DNA of 64,000 nt from Gonatopus flavifemur (Eukaryota; Arthropoda; Insecta; Hymenoptera; Dryinidae): the NCBI GenBank assembly GCA_018340375.1, contig JAFFJZ010000001.1, positions 50,956,001 through 51,020,000 of the forward strand. The letters run 5' to 3'. The translations under genes and the position numbers were made by a program. Positions within the stretch are counted from its first letter, which is position 1; every line of letters begins with the position of its first letter. Positions 1-11,536 of this stretch are shown piece by piece. Below the pieces are notes generated by a model, which was not told where the DNA came from, did no database searches, and worked only from the letters and a program-made list of their open reading frames with translations.

Positions 1-600
1 GAATTTTCATCTTCGAGTTGGATCCGATTTGGGAAATTTCCTTTGAACGTAAACCAATACCGAACGTTGAATATCACACGATTATGATTCAATTAACAAC
101 GTGCAAGGAACGTGCGAGTGTTTTCACCCCCTTTGATTCCCGATGCTTGCTTTCACTCGCAGCGTGAACTTGTGGGATTCTCCAGACAAGAGAGGAAAAG
201 AGAAATGATGAGAGAAGAAGGGGTGTGAAGCACCGATAAAATGTGAACCAGAAGCATAGCAGACAGACAGCAGGAGAGAGAAAGAGAGAACGGTTGGAAC
301 CCTCAGTCGTGGAAAAGACCCTCCTCTTTTGGCGGTGGTGTTGTAACCCAAAGGTGCAAGCCAAGGGCTCTGTGTGTTGTTGCGTTATGATTGTTTCCAA
401 GGTCAGGGTTACTCGGATACCACTCTCCGTCTCTCTCTCTCTCTCTCTCTCTCTCGTCCGAACTATCTGGGTTAGGGAAATCCGGTCTGTTTGAATAATA
501 AGGACAGAAAGGGAAGAGGAGGGAACCCAAAAAGGTGACTCTGCCTTCTCACGATTTCCTTTCAACTTGACCGATCCACGTGAAACGTTTCTTCGTGTCG
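1..600. other. CpG-containing low-complexity patch, no gene assigned
   Basis: Richer in G+C than its surroundings, with a (CT)n tract in the middle and purine-rich stretches on the plus strand. A 158-codon frame is open on the minus strand (89-565) and shorter frames are open on the plus strand, but the minus frame owes part of its length to Arg-Glu codons read from the CT repeat. This looks like a promoter-like or enhancer-like patch or a non-coding exon. I see no splice-bounded coding exon. Confidence 0.3.
431..455. repeat. (CT)n microsatellite
   Basis: About twelve uninterrupted CT dinucleotides. The tract encodes Arg-Glu repeats on one strand and Ser-Leu repeats on the other, which inflates open frames locally. 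Confidence 0.95.
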
Positions 601-1210
601 TGGACCCTATGTCTCATGTTGTTACTCTGATTTCTGGGAGTCATTCACCTAATCTATGATAAACTCCGTAGTAACAAACTTTATGTTAATAATGTTCTGA
701 CTGTTGATAAATTCTTTGCTACACGCTTTAGAGTAAATAAACCATATTCGGATAGAAAAAAAACTCAACAGAGGATATTAATTTACACAATAAATCATAC
801 CTTTGAATCTCATTTCGACTCCCAGTGAATAAATTCGAAACGCCTATGCAATTCAAATCAAAGCAATATCGTGCTTTAATAAATTTACAACGTCACGCGT
901 GTTTCTTCGCATACAATGTGTAACGAATATTTCCATTTCTATGGATTTCGAAAAATATCCTCATATTTCATGCAGAGAATGGGAAAAAATTGCAGAAAGA
1001 AATAAGAAGAGCGAAAAGAAGGAAGAGAAAAAGAACTATGAGAAGAAACGTTGGATTCTTCACCGAACAAACCAAGAGAGTCTAAAACCACCCAGTTGAA
1101 AGCTTCTGACTTCTGACCTCTTGGCGTAAATCAAAGCTTATTCCTCTTTTTTTGATCTTCTTCTTTTTCTCTTCACGGTCGATTTAATCTTTTTTTTATC
1201 TTTTTTCTCG

Positions 1211-1242
1211 TGCGCGCGTGTGTGTGTGTGTGTGTGTGCGCG
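1211..1242. repeat. (GT)n microsatellite flanked by GC alternation
   Basis: A run of alternating GT with CGCG at both ends, so the whole tract is alternating purine-pyrimidine and could favour Z-DNA. It lies just upstream of a candidate splice acceptor at 1274. Confidence 0.95.
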
Positions 1243-1274
1243 TATTTCATTTCTTCTCAACAATTCGCTCGCAG

Positions 1275-1427
1275 GAGAAAGCGAAAGGAAGGAAAACTGA
1301 TTCGAGCTTCAAACTTCGTTTCAAAATGCGAAGAAAGATGGGTTGGATGTATAAATCCGACAAGGACGAAAAGGAAGTGGCAAAGGAGAAGTTTATCCAC
1401 GAATTGAAGGACATGTTATTTATATGA
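1275..1427 (+). CDS. Candidate Lys-rich terminal exon, function unknown
   Basis: A pyrimidine-rich stretch ends in GCAG at 1274. The next base opens a frame of 50 codons ending in TGA at 1425-1427. The peptide begins EKAKGRKTDSSFKLRFKM and ends with HELKDMLFI, and is dominated by Lys, Glu and Arg. No AATAAA signal is obvious shortly after the stop. A pyrimidine tract followed by a purine tract mimics an acceptor plus a Lys/Glu frame, so this may be composition only. No domain is recognised. Confidence 0.18.
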   Translation, partial: EKAKGRKTDSSFKLRFKMRRKMGWMYKSDKDEKEVAKEKFIHELKDMLFI

Positions 1428-1723
1428 ACACATTGTGAGTTCGTTGTGAGTTATTGGATTTGAAGAGAATTATGTAGATTGTTGAAAATGTCATTTGAGA
1501 ATTGTTGAAAAACAAATTAATTGCAGTTATTTTGTATTTATGAGATGAGAAAAATAGCCTGGGGTACAGTTTGTATATTTTATTGAATGAATATAGGTAC
1601 TGTGTTGTAAATGTACAGGATAGTGGTGTCGATCTTTTTCACGGGAACAATTATTTCACAGTTTTTATCGATCTGGTTAAGAGCATTCCATAGAAGCAGG
1701 AGTCACTAGATTCTTCCACCTTG

Positions 1724-1842
1724 AATACTGAAAGATAATTTAATGAAATGGAAAAAAATGAACTAGCCAGACATTCTGTTCGTATGGAACAAAGGTCTGG
1801 CTGGTTGTTTTATTCCATTTTACTAAATCATCTTTGAGTATT
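1724..1842. repeat. Foldback hairpin, arms of about 48 bp
   Basis: Left arm 1724-1772 and right arm about 1794-1842 are inverted copies with scattered mismatches, separated by about 22 nt. The matching ends read AATACT and AGTATT, and the arms meet at AGCCAGAC and GTCTGGCT. No clear TA flank or CACNG end is present, unlike the TA-flanked elements elsewhere in the window. It could be a decayed foldback element or a hairpin RNA precursor. Confidence 0.7.
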
Positions 1843-2305
1843 TTGGGTACAGAGATTTAGTAACTTCAGGATCCTACGGGATGCCCTTAAGGATCAGGGT
1901 TATCACTAAAAATATATAGCACAAAATCTTTATTCGTCGAGATTTATGAAATTTCAAATTTGATGGGCTGTTCTGAAGGAATTCAGCAATGAATATCGCG
2001 TAGAAGAGACTGGGGCTATTTGCGCATGGGATTGATATTTTCGGTATAACTTTTAGAAATCATTTTTTGTGAGACAACTCAAAGTGAGAAACTCCTACTA
2101 ATAGTCCTCCCATGTAATTTATTCAAAGATAGTGATTTCTAAAGATTATACACAAAAATATAAACATCTAAATACTGAAACATCATGTTTCAATTTACTT
2201 GTGATATTGAATTCTGAGTAGAAACTGATCAGATATAATTCAAAACATAATTATAATCTGTCTTGCATTTTGATTGATAAATTTTTACGTTTCGTTCTAT
2301 TCCAA

Positions 2306-2375
2306 CTTGGTATCGATATATCGATTTTCAATTAATCGATTGATCCAACAATCAATCATCGAATATCATTTATCT
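2306..2375. promoter_or_regulatory. ATCGAT-rich homeodomain-type motif cluster
   Basis: Three ATCGAT words and several ATCAAT or ATTGAT words fall within about 70 bp, including TATCGATATATCGAT. Known binders of such words are Cut, Onecut, DREF and Pbx/Hox pairs. The clustering is seen directly. A regulatory role is inferred and untested. Confidence 0.25.
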
Positions 2376-3700
2376 CCAAGTTGAAAACCAGGTTCATTAA
2401 ACTCTTTGACTCAGCTTTATCGTTAGGATTCATCGTTTCATTAATAAATGAAATTTATTCATGAAATACCCACTGACTTTACGATAATTTATGTAAAGTT
2501 ATTTTTCACGTTGTTAGTATCATTAGAGTAATTAATCATTCAATCACACGGCATGCGTCATGCCCGCATATTTTGACGCTACAATAGTAAAGGATACACG
2601 GAAGCGGTCTACGTATACATATGTATATCTATCTTCTAATATATATATGTAAGCTCGGTCAACCCAAACAAAGCCTTGCCTCTAGGGTCAAGGTTCTACC
2701 TTAGATGTTATATATGGCCATCTCATTCACCCCTCTCCCTTTTCATTCGTTCACCACCCACTCACTTTTCCCCAAAGGTCACTACACGGGTAGTTTCGTC
2801 GTGATCGTTTGTATCCATAGAGTCACTGACACGAGGCAAACCTCGGTGGAAATTCTCCACTACCACGTGGACATTTCAATCGAAGAAGAAAAATATCATG
2901 AAAACGTGAATTTCGTACACGTGGTTTCTCTTTCGTTTCATCTTTATATATATCATTTCCTTTTCGGGTGGTTTTTCTTTTCATGGATCGGTCATCGATT
3001 ACATCGATGAGTGAAGTTGAATAAGAATTCACAGGGTTAATGTTTTGATTGTAATTTTCAGGCCTCGATGGTTCATTTCTCGGAAAATTATGAAGGGATA
3101 CGTTGAGATAAAAAGGGAACATCTTACCGCGGATATCCGTTGGATTATTTTTTTAATATAGGAATGATATTGATGGGAGGATTCAACGGAAATTTCTAAA
3201 AGCAGTTCCCCTTCATTGATTTTCTGGTGTTTTCATATGGAACGGTAGTTTTTGTGACCGTGTCCAAATACATTTCCTTCCTGATTATCTTGGGATTGAT
3301 TTATGATGTACATCAGTTGCATATTTATTGCACCCCCAATCGGATCAGTCTTCTCTTCCATCATTTACCTTGACAGAAATTGAAAGAAAAAATACGAAAA
3401 TTAACTGCTCTTCCCTATGAAAAGCAGAAAATTCGAGGTACTCAACTAACTCTAACGATATTCAGAAGCTGATAACTCTGACTCCACTGAATAAATAAGA
3501 ATAGATTGTTACGTTGCTGAGGCTGAAAGAATCCTTTCTCAAGGAAGAGTCTAATTTTGAAGGGTAAAAAGAACTAATAATACCACTATTATTCAATTCA
3601 GCATAAGATAACATCTTTCGACTCACGATTTTTCGAACGTCACTTCGAAGGTAAAATGAACAAGAAACATTCTTACTTTGTCAAATGAATGTTCATAGTA
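2376..3700. other. AT-rich DNA, no supported gene
   Basis: Mostly AT-rich with a more mixed stretch at 2540-3120. An acceptor-like pyrimidine tract ending at 3061 opens a 33-codon frame to a TAG at 3159-3161, but no donor or polyadenylation signal supports it. Opposite-strand frames at 2705-3122 have no recognisable domain. Confidence 0.4.
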
Positions 3701-3720
3701 GATATTTCTAAAAAATTCAA

Positions 3721-3806
3721 CTGCAGTGGCCAAGTAGTTAGCACGGACGCGGACAGCCACTGAATTAGCTGAAGTCACAGCAAATAGATTCGCCAAACTT
3801 CGTTGT
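3721..3806 (+). repeat. tRNA-like (SINE-like) remnant
   Basis: TGGCCAAGTAGT at 3727-3738 is close to the tRNA A-box consensus TRGCNNAGYNGG. About 60 bp downstream, GATTCGCC is a weak partial match to a B box. No cloverleaf with paired arms can be drawn, so a functional tRNA is excluded. A decayed tRNA-derived retroposon head is the likeliest reading. Confidence 0.25.
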
Positions 3807-4039
3807 TGTCATAACTAAAATTTAGCTATAGGAAGTGATTTAATGGCTTAATTCGTATCAAGCAAAACATACCGTACTATATTTAGAATGAATCTGTTGG
3901 TGCAGATTCATTCATTTCTCTATACGAGCTAGAAGATCTCAATGAGACAGTTCGAAGGTTCCAAGGTGTTCGCAAGGTACACGGTTGAAGCCTACAGTGC
4001 GCAATTCAATGACGAAAAGATTCTCTGCTGCAGAGGGCC

Positions 4040-4500
4040 GATTACACGATAAACTGACATGAATTTTTATGATGGACGTTTGTCGATTTCTCTCTCTCTC
4101 TTTTTTTCTGTAGGTTCATCTCCGTTTTTCCTTGTACTCTTATGTCTCTCTTTCTCTTTTTCTCTTCGTCGAGCGACACTAACTGTCTACTTCCTAACTT
4201 AATCTGTAACTTCCGACGCCGCGGCAATCTGACATCCTTTTTATTTTCATTGGCTCGCTCAGAGGCCTCTTGTACCGAGGGTCTCGTTCCCAGGATTTTT
4301 CTATCCATGAGCGAGCGAGCAAGCGAACGAATGAACCAGCGAACACGACCAGCCATGGCTCTCTCGGGTCCACCTAATCAATTTATGTCGTTGCGCCGTA
4401 CTTGTCGCTTAGGAAGAGAGAGAAGGTAGATAAGGCAAATTGCTCGTTCGCTTGATCAAACAGAGATAGAAAGAGAACTGTGGTGTCGTTCAAATAATCC
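4040..4500. other. Pyrimidine/purine patch with CpGs
   Basis: A CT-rich first half is followed by GC-richer sequence containing repeated GAGCGAGCGA-type words, and frames are open on both strands (4042-4429). The overlapping frames on opposite strands come from the skewed base composition. I see no splice-bounded exon with a distinctive peptide here. Confidence 0.3.
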
Positions 4501-5096
4501 GGCTTCCGTCGTACACGTGCAAGTTATATGGGAGATTTTTGATCTTGATCAATGTTTATGACGCTCTAATGTATTATCGAGATGGATTAACGTTCTTTTC
4601 TAATTCTCGATTCGGTTCCGGTTTCCTCATGTATTTTTTTGAATATTCGTGAGGACAGAAATTCTTCGCTCAACCGATGATGATTCGGTGAATTTTTATT
4701 CCTCGTTTTAGCGATATGATTATTTCATTGCAGATGTTGAATATTGTGGTCTGGGTGATTGTATATAATTGGAAAACAAACATGTTCAATTTTCTCGAAA
4801 AATGAACGAGTCTTTAATGAAACTCAAACAATTTCAAGTACTAAATAAAGTCAATTTCAAATAGAAACTTTTTAGCAGATGAACGTTGTGAGATTGACTT
4901 ATTCATCTGATCATTGTCTCATTGACATGATAAATTCATAAATTGTTACGGACGACACGAGGAAAAAAAAGAATATAATGAGAACAAGACGTTGGTATTC
5001 ATTCATAAGTGATGATTTAAGGTCGTTTAAATTCGATGTGCTCGACACTTGTTATGGAACATCGCATCGTATTTCTTTTAATGTTTTGTGTAGCAG

Positions 5097-5205
5097 ATAC
5101 TACGACTACGAACGGAGGAAAGAAGAGGAACAGAGAGATCTTATCCGTAGTTGGGACATTTGCGAGTGCGGTTCGTTACCGCCTTTGATCCTTAAAAGTC
5201 TCAAG
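5097..5205 (+). CDS. Candidate internal coding exon, function unknown
   Basis: The acceptor TAGCAG at 5091-5096 follows a T-rich tract. The donor is AAG|GTGAGA after 5205. The 109 nt hold one base completing a codon plus 36 open codons, so the exon enters in phase 2 and leaves in phase 0. The peptide runs from YYDYERRKEEEQRDL to WDICECGSLPPLILKSLK. Its mixed composition and C/G-ending codons look more coding-like than the surroundings. The out-phase fits the in-phase of the candidate at 16673. No family is recognised, and chance cannot be excluded without RNA. Confidence 0.3.
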
Positions 5206-5704
5206 GTGAGATATAGTAGTTGAGTCGTTTATCTGCATATTTCTGTTTGTCAAGTTTTATCGATACGAATGTCCGTTTATGAAAACGTGTGTTCATTCAT
5301 TCTTCCTTTCCAATAGTCTGGTATTTCTTTCCGGGTAGATGCATTAAGATAATGATTTATTTATAGTTACAAGCATTTATCCTACAAATGATTACTGGAC
5401 CTCTGATGGCCCTGCAGTGATGGCGACGGGTCGTTGCTGGACCTTTGGAATGCTTGTAGCCGTATTTGCAAGATGGTAAAAGTTATGAATTTCATAATTG
5501 AATATCACAAAATGAATGTTCAATCATAATTCCCAACATAAAGATTCATAATTGAGACATTCGATTATAATTACCAGATTTCAGTTACAATTCTTGGTAT
5601 GCCTTAGGTCTTGTCAAAGCCTGGTCAAGACCTGATCAATCTTTGTCAGGTCCTGACAAGAGCTATAGCAATTGCCATGAATCATTTTAGTTCTTTTTGG
5701 AGTA

Positions 5705-6300
5705 GAGGCAAGGGTCCGAAAATGGGCTACCACTTTGATTTCATCTCATACTGGCCAGTCCTCACGCAGAAAATTCAAATAAGAATCACAGCAAGAACCT
5801 ACAACCATTACCAGAGGTGTGTGTTTGTGCAATATATTTTATTTTCAATGATTGAAAGGGTGATAAAATTTTTTCTACAAAACGTAAAAACTGTGATTTT
5901 TGAAAGTGGGGTCCGAATATGAGCTAACCGTGAAATTTTGTTGAAACTGTTGGCAGCTGGGGGTTTTTGGCGAAACTGTTATGATATCAATTCATTCTCC
6001 GGTTAATTTACGTTTCTATACTTCCCGAATAAGCTACATATCGTGTCAGATCCAATGGAACGGATGACTAGTAATAATATTGAAAACATCGCATACCTGA
6101 AAAAGTTTTTACAGACACCGAAAAATATAAATTCACTTGTAAAAAAAACACGTTGTACTGTAATCGCCAACTGCTATGCACGCAATTGGTCGGTGATAAG
6201 GAACATGTTGAATCGGTCACCACCAAGCGACAGCGCCATACAAGCCTACAACTTCGATTGCCCATATTCATACCATAGCCCATTTTCGGACCCTTTCCTC
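5705..6300. mobile_element. TA-flanked TIR element (GAGGCAAGGG ends)
   Basis: The left end GAGGCAAGGGTCCGAAAATG is repeated inverted at the right end with one mismatch near the start. TA dinucleotides flank both sides (5703-5704 and 6301-6302). The shared inverted ends explain why plus- and minus-strand frames here both encode RGKGPKMGY, so neither frame is a gene. At 596 bp with no transposase, it is a non-autonomous element using a TA-targeting (Tc1/mariner-like) transposase. Confidence 0.8.
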
Positions 6301-6423
6301 TATTATTACAAAGATTTGACAAAAACCACAATATATTTATAAGGATTGAATTGAAGTAGAATGAAAAGATTCTGTGAACGTAGTCTCAGTGGAAGTCCTC
6401 ATGTGCTCTCTAAGAATCTCAGA

Positions 6424-6639
6424 CCCAGATAACATGTAAGCTTGTCATAAGCTTGTCAGACTTATCATTCGGTTATTTTCGACTTGTTATTGACAACTTT
6501 GTCAGTGTAAGGCTGCTACAACTCTGCTGCAAGGGTTTTGTAAGCTTGTACCCTTGTCATGTGTCAACTAAGAGGCTCATGCCAACCTTGTCACAAGCTT
6601 GTCTGACAACATTGCAGCAAGGTTGAATTGCTATCTGGG
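6424..6639. mobile_element. CCCAGATA-ended element, copy 1 (216 bp)
   Basis: Starts CCCAGATAACATG and ends GCTATCTGGG. The flanking dinucleotide GA is repeated on both sides. The interior holds several AAGCTTG words and CTTGTC units. A second copy of exactly the same length lies at 13787-14002, and a 66-bp derivative at 23075-23140. There is no coding capacity. The superfamily is unknown to me; the variable 2-bp flanks separate it from the TA-specific elements. Confidence 0.85.
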
Positions 6640-7930
6640 GAGTGACTATACACTTTTAAAATTCGAATAGTATACAACTCCAAAATAGAGTGAACATTGC
6701 AGTCTCTAAGAAGAAGATTCCACTTTACAGAAGAAGTACACTCGCCAGAATTCAAAGTAAATTGCTACTTTTATAGAATAAAATCCCATCTCGACCCATA
6801 CAATGCCCCAATCCAGAAAAAGATCATGGAGAGTTCGAAGAATTCTGTTCGAACTTCTGTGCTGCCTACGTATTTCAATAAATATTCTCGCTAATTTTGT
6901 TCACAAGGTTGAAATGGTATCCAATTTAATTGATATTTCACTCATACTCTCAAATCATCTTGATCACTCTTATATTATGTAAGATTGGAATAATTCATGG
7001 TAGTTATTTCGGCTTTCTTTGACGCGAATTTCGCGCGCAAGGTTGATGACAAAACATTCTTGTATAACACGGAGGACTAAATATTCGTTCTTTCGCCTAA
7101 GAAAATTCCTGCGAAGATCTTTTCATTGAAGGGTGTAGGAACAATTCTTCATTCATTACACCAAAGTCTTCATTGACCAACAGCAACCTGCAAATATGAT
7201 ATACTCAAGTACGGAATTTGGTGCATTAAAAGTGGACGCGAAACAGAACTAGCCAAAATTTGCATGAGGTTATATGAAGAAATTCTTGAGGTGGAGAGGC
7301 ATCATTCGGTAGAATCCCGACAATTTTAATTAAAATCCAGAGGAACTCCCGAACAAGGGAAGAACGATCGGAAAAGGGACTCTGAGCCTCGAATCTTCGG
7401 TCAAAGAATTTTCGAAGAAATACTTCTCTCCCTCTTATATTATATGATATATTGATGCAGACACACACATATATTCGCTCGAAGTTATATACAAATGCTG
7501 TAGAGTGTTGTTCGGATCTTCCAATAGGCTCACATTGTTTTAACCCAACTTCGGGATCAGAATTGATGAGGAAAAGACGATATTTGACTGCATTGAATGC
7601 GTTACAGTGATTCAATATTCTGGGGTGTTGGAAACATGAAATCAACCGCTTTATGATATCCATTGTCCCAGCAAAAGGGAATCACGAAGAATAAAATTTG
7701 CAGCAAATTGAGCTATTTTATATGGAACAGCAAATATTTTTGTAAACAATGAATCATTCGCTACATGAAATTTCATGCAAAATTTCCAGTATTATATACA
7801 GAATAGTAACATTTTGCTGGAAGAGTCGAGATTGCTGCTCTGACAAAAGATATCCAGTAAAATTTGATTGTTCTTCGTGTTTCCCTTATCGGGAAATTGT
7901 GTAATTCATTTTTTTTGGATTAAACTCATC
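6640..7930. other. AT-rich DNA, no supported feature
   Basis: A 145-codon minus-strand frame (7226-7663) is open, but its peptide has no recognisable domain and no splice or promoter context. Otherwise nothing is seen. Confidence 0.4.
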
Positions 7931-7938
7931 GTACTCAC

Positions 7939-7984
7939 TGGTCGTATGTTCTTTTACGGTATATGATCCTCTGATATTACATAC
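7939..7984 (-). CDS. Candidate 46-nt micro-exon, function unknown
   Basis: On the minus strand a tract of C and T ends in TTCCAG just before 7984, and the donor A|GTGAGTAC follows 7939. Only one frame is open, encoding VCNIRGSYTVKEHTT, entering in phase 0 and leaving in phase 1. Both splice sites are near consensus, but a 15-codon frame carries little information. Confidence 0.12.
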
Positions 7985-8688
7985 CTGGAACAAAAAGAAG
8001 AACATTCGTATGAAATTCGGGTTCTGGCGATTTATATAATCGATTGATTTATCATTATTATTCATATCAAGTCATTAATAAAAATTCATTATCTCCATTC
8101 CTCATGCCACTTCTCGATATTTAGAAGTAAGAAAGAGGAAGTAAAGAGCGGGGGAAAGAAGTCATTGAAAATTTTATTGAATTCAGAGCAGAATAATATA
8201 TGATGTGATTAAAATATTTAAGACATATATTTCTTTGAAAGATCTCTGTATCCCACGATTCCTCTCATACCCGCATTGTCGTTGATTTAACTTTATTAAT
8301 TCAAATTGTAAAAAGAAAATGGACCAAGATCGTAACTTACAATGGAAATACATCAGAATAATGTAGAATTCAGACTTTTAGTGATGACATGAAAACATGT
8401 AATACACACGAATGAAAATTTGTATTATATTATAAGACAGTAAACTTGTGAATAATTGGTAAAATACTTGTTAATAAAGAAAATTAATAAGAAATTTTCC
8501 TCGCCAATATATGCATTGCATAAATGAATCGATTCAATCACGCGCTACGCATCGATATGACAATCGTAATAAGGGTGTATGAATGGAAACTAGAGATAGA
8601 GAAACAGCAGTTGACTACCGTGTCAGTCGAAGTCTATTATATATTTTATACGTGTGTATACGTGTAGACATCTGCATATGTAAGTATA

Positions 8689-9460
8689 CACTGTTAAAAA
8701 TTTCTTGAAATTTCATGTACTTTTCATGTACATATGTGAATGAAAATTCAATTTTTGTGAACTGAAATAGGAATCCAAATACATGTTATTGAATTTTCAA
8801 GTTATTGTGCATGAAAATTGAAATTAATGTACAGGTGATTGAAAAAACTTGGAAAAATTTTATCATTTTAATATCATTATAATTGTAATCAAATCAGGGC
8901 TGTACTGGTATCCAACTGGAAATAACCAAAGTGATCCAAGTTGATTTGGATTTGAAAAAAAATCTTAAAATGCTCATATCTCAAGAACTAATCTTCAAAA
9001 AACCGGAAATTCTTGCATTATGGCTGCAGAATACGCCCTTGAAATGCAATTTTTCTCACTTGGGTCACCCTGTATACTAACGCTTTGACGAAGTCATCCA
9101 CGTATCCACTTCAACTATGTATCAGTTAGATCACACGATTTGTTCAGTGTTTCTACATCATAAGTACATCTTGATTCACAAGTTTGAAGAATGAACGCAA
9201 GGTGATATAGGCAAAAAAATGCACCCGTCCGCGTAAATGGCCGTGGCTAGAGTAATAGGGCTGTGGCGTCCGGTTCCGACGCCCCGCGTTCAAATCTTGT
9301 GAAGGTGATTTTTTTTTTCAACGATCTTGAACATGTGCATGAAATTTAAATAACTGGTTATTGGATTTTCAATACTACTGTACATTATTTTTCATTTACG
9401 TGAGTGGAAATTGCTTCCATTACTTGTGATTGAAAATTCAATCAGAAATTTATAACAGTG
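8689..9460. mobile_element. TA-flanked CACTGTTA element with internal tRNA-like segment
   Basis: The left end CACTGTTAAAAATTTCT matches the inverted right end CACTGTTATAAATTTCT. TA lies outside both ends (8687-8688 and 9461-9462). Subterminal blocks of TGAAAATTCAAT-type sequence recur in both orientations. A second element-like piece ending CACCCTGTATA near 9066-9076 and the tRNA-like segment at 9239-9318 appear to be inserted or captured. No transposase frame is present. Confidence 0.8.
9239..9318 (+). repeat. tRNA-related SINE-like segment with T10 terminator
   Basis: GTTCAAATC at 9288-9296 matches the tRNA B box closely. GTGGCTAGAG at 9243-9252 resembles an A box with an insertion. GGCGTC at 9265-9270 pairs with GACGCC at 9278-9283 around a 7-nt loop, as in an anticodon arm, although the loop lacks the usual T before the anticodon. 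A run of ten T at 9309-9318 is a good polymerase III terminator. The T arm pairs poorly, so this is a pseudo-tRNA or SINE rather than a working tRNA. Confidence 0.5.
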
Positions 9461-10680
9461 TACGTATGGATGTACAGAAGTGTACAAAGCATGTAATGTA
9501 TGTCTGTAGGTTAATGCAATTCACTCAGATCTCATTGTGAGAATTGTAGAGTAGAGTGAGAGAGTGATGAGACAGAGAAATTGATTGATTGATTGGGTCT
9601 TTTCGTTTGAGTCTTGCACAATGAAACATAACTTGAATTCAACACGCGGGAAAAACGGTAATAATAGCATGAACTCGCCTCATCGTGGACTGTGTCGTCC
9701 GTTCATTTTCGTCCCTGACCATGAATCTATCGTTCTTTCTCGTTATACGTTTATCAGTCGTTTTCTTTTTCTTCCTTACTTCTTTAAATTCTTCCGAGTG
9801 AATAGAATTTTCATAAAATTACAATTATAAAAAATGTGAGATTTATGTATCAATAATTCATCAGATATTCCAACATTCGAGTTGGGAATGTCTTTTCTCC
9901 ATCCTCTCTGCGTTCACAATTCTCAAGGGATCTGATTTAAAATACGGTAGTCAGATGTTGAACTACGGACACATATATAATTAAAATGAAATTTCTCTGC
10001 TTTTAGACTAGATTACCGAAGTTTGTGAAAGAAAACAACTTTGTAAACTCTAATTGAGCCCTAACCAAATAAATCATTCTTCCTCTTTCTTCGCTAGGCT
10101 TTTAATGTAATTCTACAAGAAGCAAAGTGAAGTATTGGATGCCACTACATTTTCTACTATGGGAACGAGTCGTTGGCAACTGGAATACATTTTGAAATAC
10201 CATAACAAATACGTGGAGTGTGTTTGTATAATATTATCAAACATCTCAAGAAACCTAGAAAAGTCGGCCAACTGGCGTGAAGATGTTGGATACATCGATG
10301 GATAATTTTCAATATCGGTAATCGTACAACGAGCCAATGTGATGAGATATGATTGCAAATGTATCGATTGAAAATGCGCGGTATATTGTCATCGCGAAAC
10401 AATTATTCATCCCGCAGAAGCATTTTACAGAACACTTCCTCCTGGATGATTATATAAAATCTCGTAAATTTCTTTATGGAATAATTTTCCTTGGGAAGTA
10501 ACTTCACAAGTAAACCAATTGAGAAAGTTTCTTATTTTCTTCTGAATAATTAAATATTTTTCCTTCCTTTTCCAATGTTTTCAAAATGTCAGAAAGAAAT
10601 AAGAAGAAATATGCGAAGATGGAAAAAAATTTTCTGGAGAAACTTATAAAATTTCAATCAACTGAACAAAAGTGCGTGGA
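9461..10680. other. AT-rich DNA, no supported feature
   Basis: Overlapping minus-strand frames at 10113-10402 and a plus-strand frame at 9585-9830 have no recognisable domain. No inverted-end element or tRNA is seen. Confidence 0.4.
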
Positions 10681-10691
10681 AAATTTATGAA

Positions 10692-10945
10692 TTATAAAAA
10701 TTGCGGAACTCTGGAACTAATGGAAGGTATGCAGCTGCAGCAATTATTGGCATCCAGTTGTTTTAGTTGAATTTTGATTGATTGAATCAAATCAGTGCGC
10801 ACACACTGAGCCAAACTGCAGCCCTCTTTTAGCATGGAATTGGCAAGCATTTGCCAAAAATGGGCTGAAATTGACTCAATGTTGATGCACACAGGGGCGA
10901 TAACGGTTCAACTGGAGCAAGTTCCCACCAAAATTTCGTAATTTT
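10692..10945. mobile_element. Possible decayed TIR element
   Basis: The left side reads ATAAAAATTGCGGAACTCTG. The inverted right side reads AAAAATTACGAAATTTTGG, followed by GGGAACTTGCTCC. The match is imperfect and no clear target duplication is seen. Confidence 0.3.
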
Positions 10946-11536
10946 TATGTTGCGTGAATTCCCTATGAATCTTCGAGTATAGCAGTCTTTGATTTCAGAT
11001 GAGGTGTTTTTGATTGAAATTATTTAATGTATTGACATTATTACGACAGTTCTTCATAATTCAGCAAAAATCACTTTACAATAAATAATCATTGCCGCAT
11101 CATCATCATTCAATGAAATGGCATCCTTTAGAGAAATTTACGTGATTTTGACTGAAACGCTTCATTTTTTTCTGAAAAAAATGAGAGGAAAAATGAAGTG
11201 TTTTAGTCAGAATTATGTTAATTTTTCTGAAAAATCTGACAATAAAATGAAAGTATATAGATTTTGTTGAAGGTTGAATTGTTTATAGAAAACGAAACTC
11301 AAATTTGAACTAACAAAATCCGAAGAATTATCATTATTCATCTCCTCAAATTAATTCCTGAACATCTTTTGAAGAATATACTACAAGATTTTGGAACTTT
11401 CACGCCTAAATATTTTGCTAGTCGATTACGAATTCATTTCAATAAACGATTTAAACTTCAGCAGCATAGTAAATAACGGTCTCCTGGAGGCTTTGGTTTG
11501 ATTCAGATTTTGGTGAGAAAAGTGGCGAGAACTAAC

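Noticed and set aside
89..565. 158-codon minus-strand frame as a gene
   Set aside because: The Arg-Glu run is read from the CT microsatellite, other frames overlap on both strands, and no domain or start context supports it.
899..1099. 66-codon Lys/Glu-rich frame as an exon
   Set aside because: There is an acceptor-like TGCAG but no usable donor. The peptide reflects a purine-rich tract.
5611..6331. Plus and minus frames that both encode RGKGPKMGY, suggesting a duplicated gene
   Set aside because: The shared peptide is the inverted terminal repeat of the 5705-6300 element read from both ends.
9239..9318. Functional tRNA gene
   Set aside because: The T arm does not pair, the acceptor stem is absent and the anticodon loop lacks T33, so only a tRNA-derived remnant is supported.
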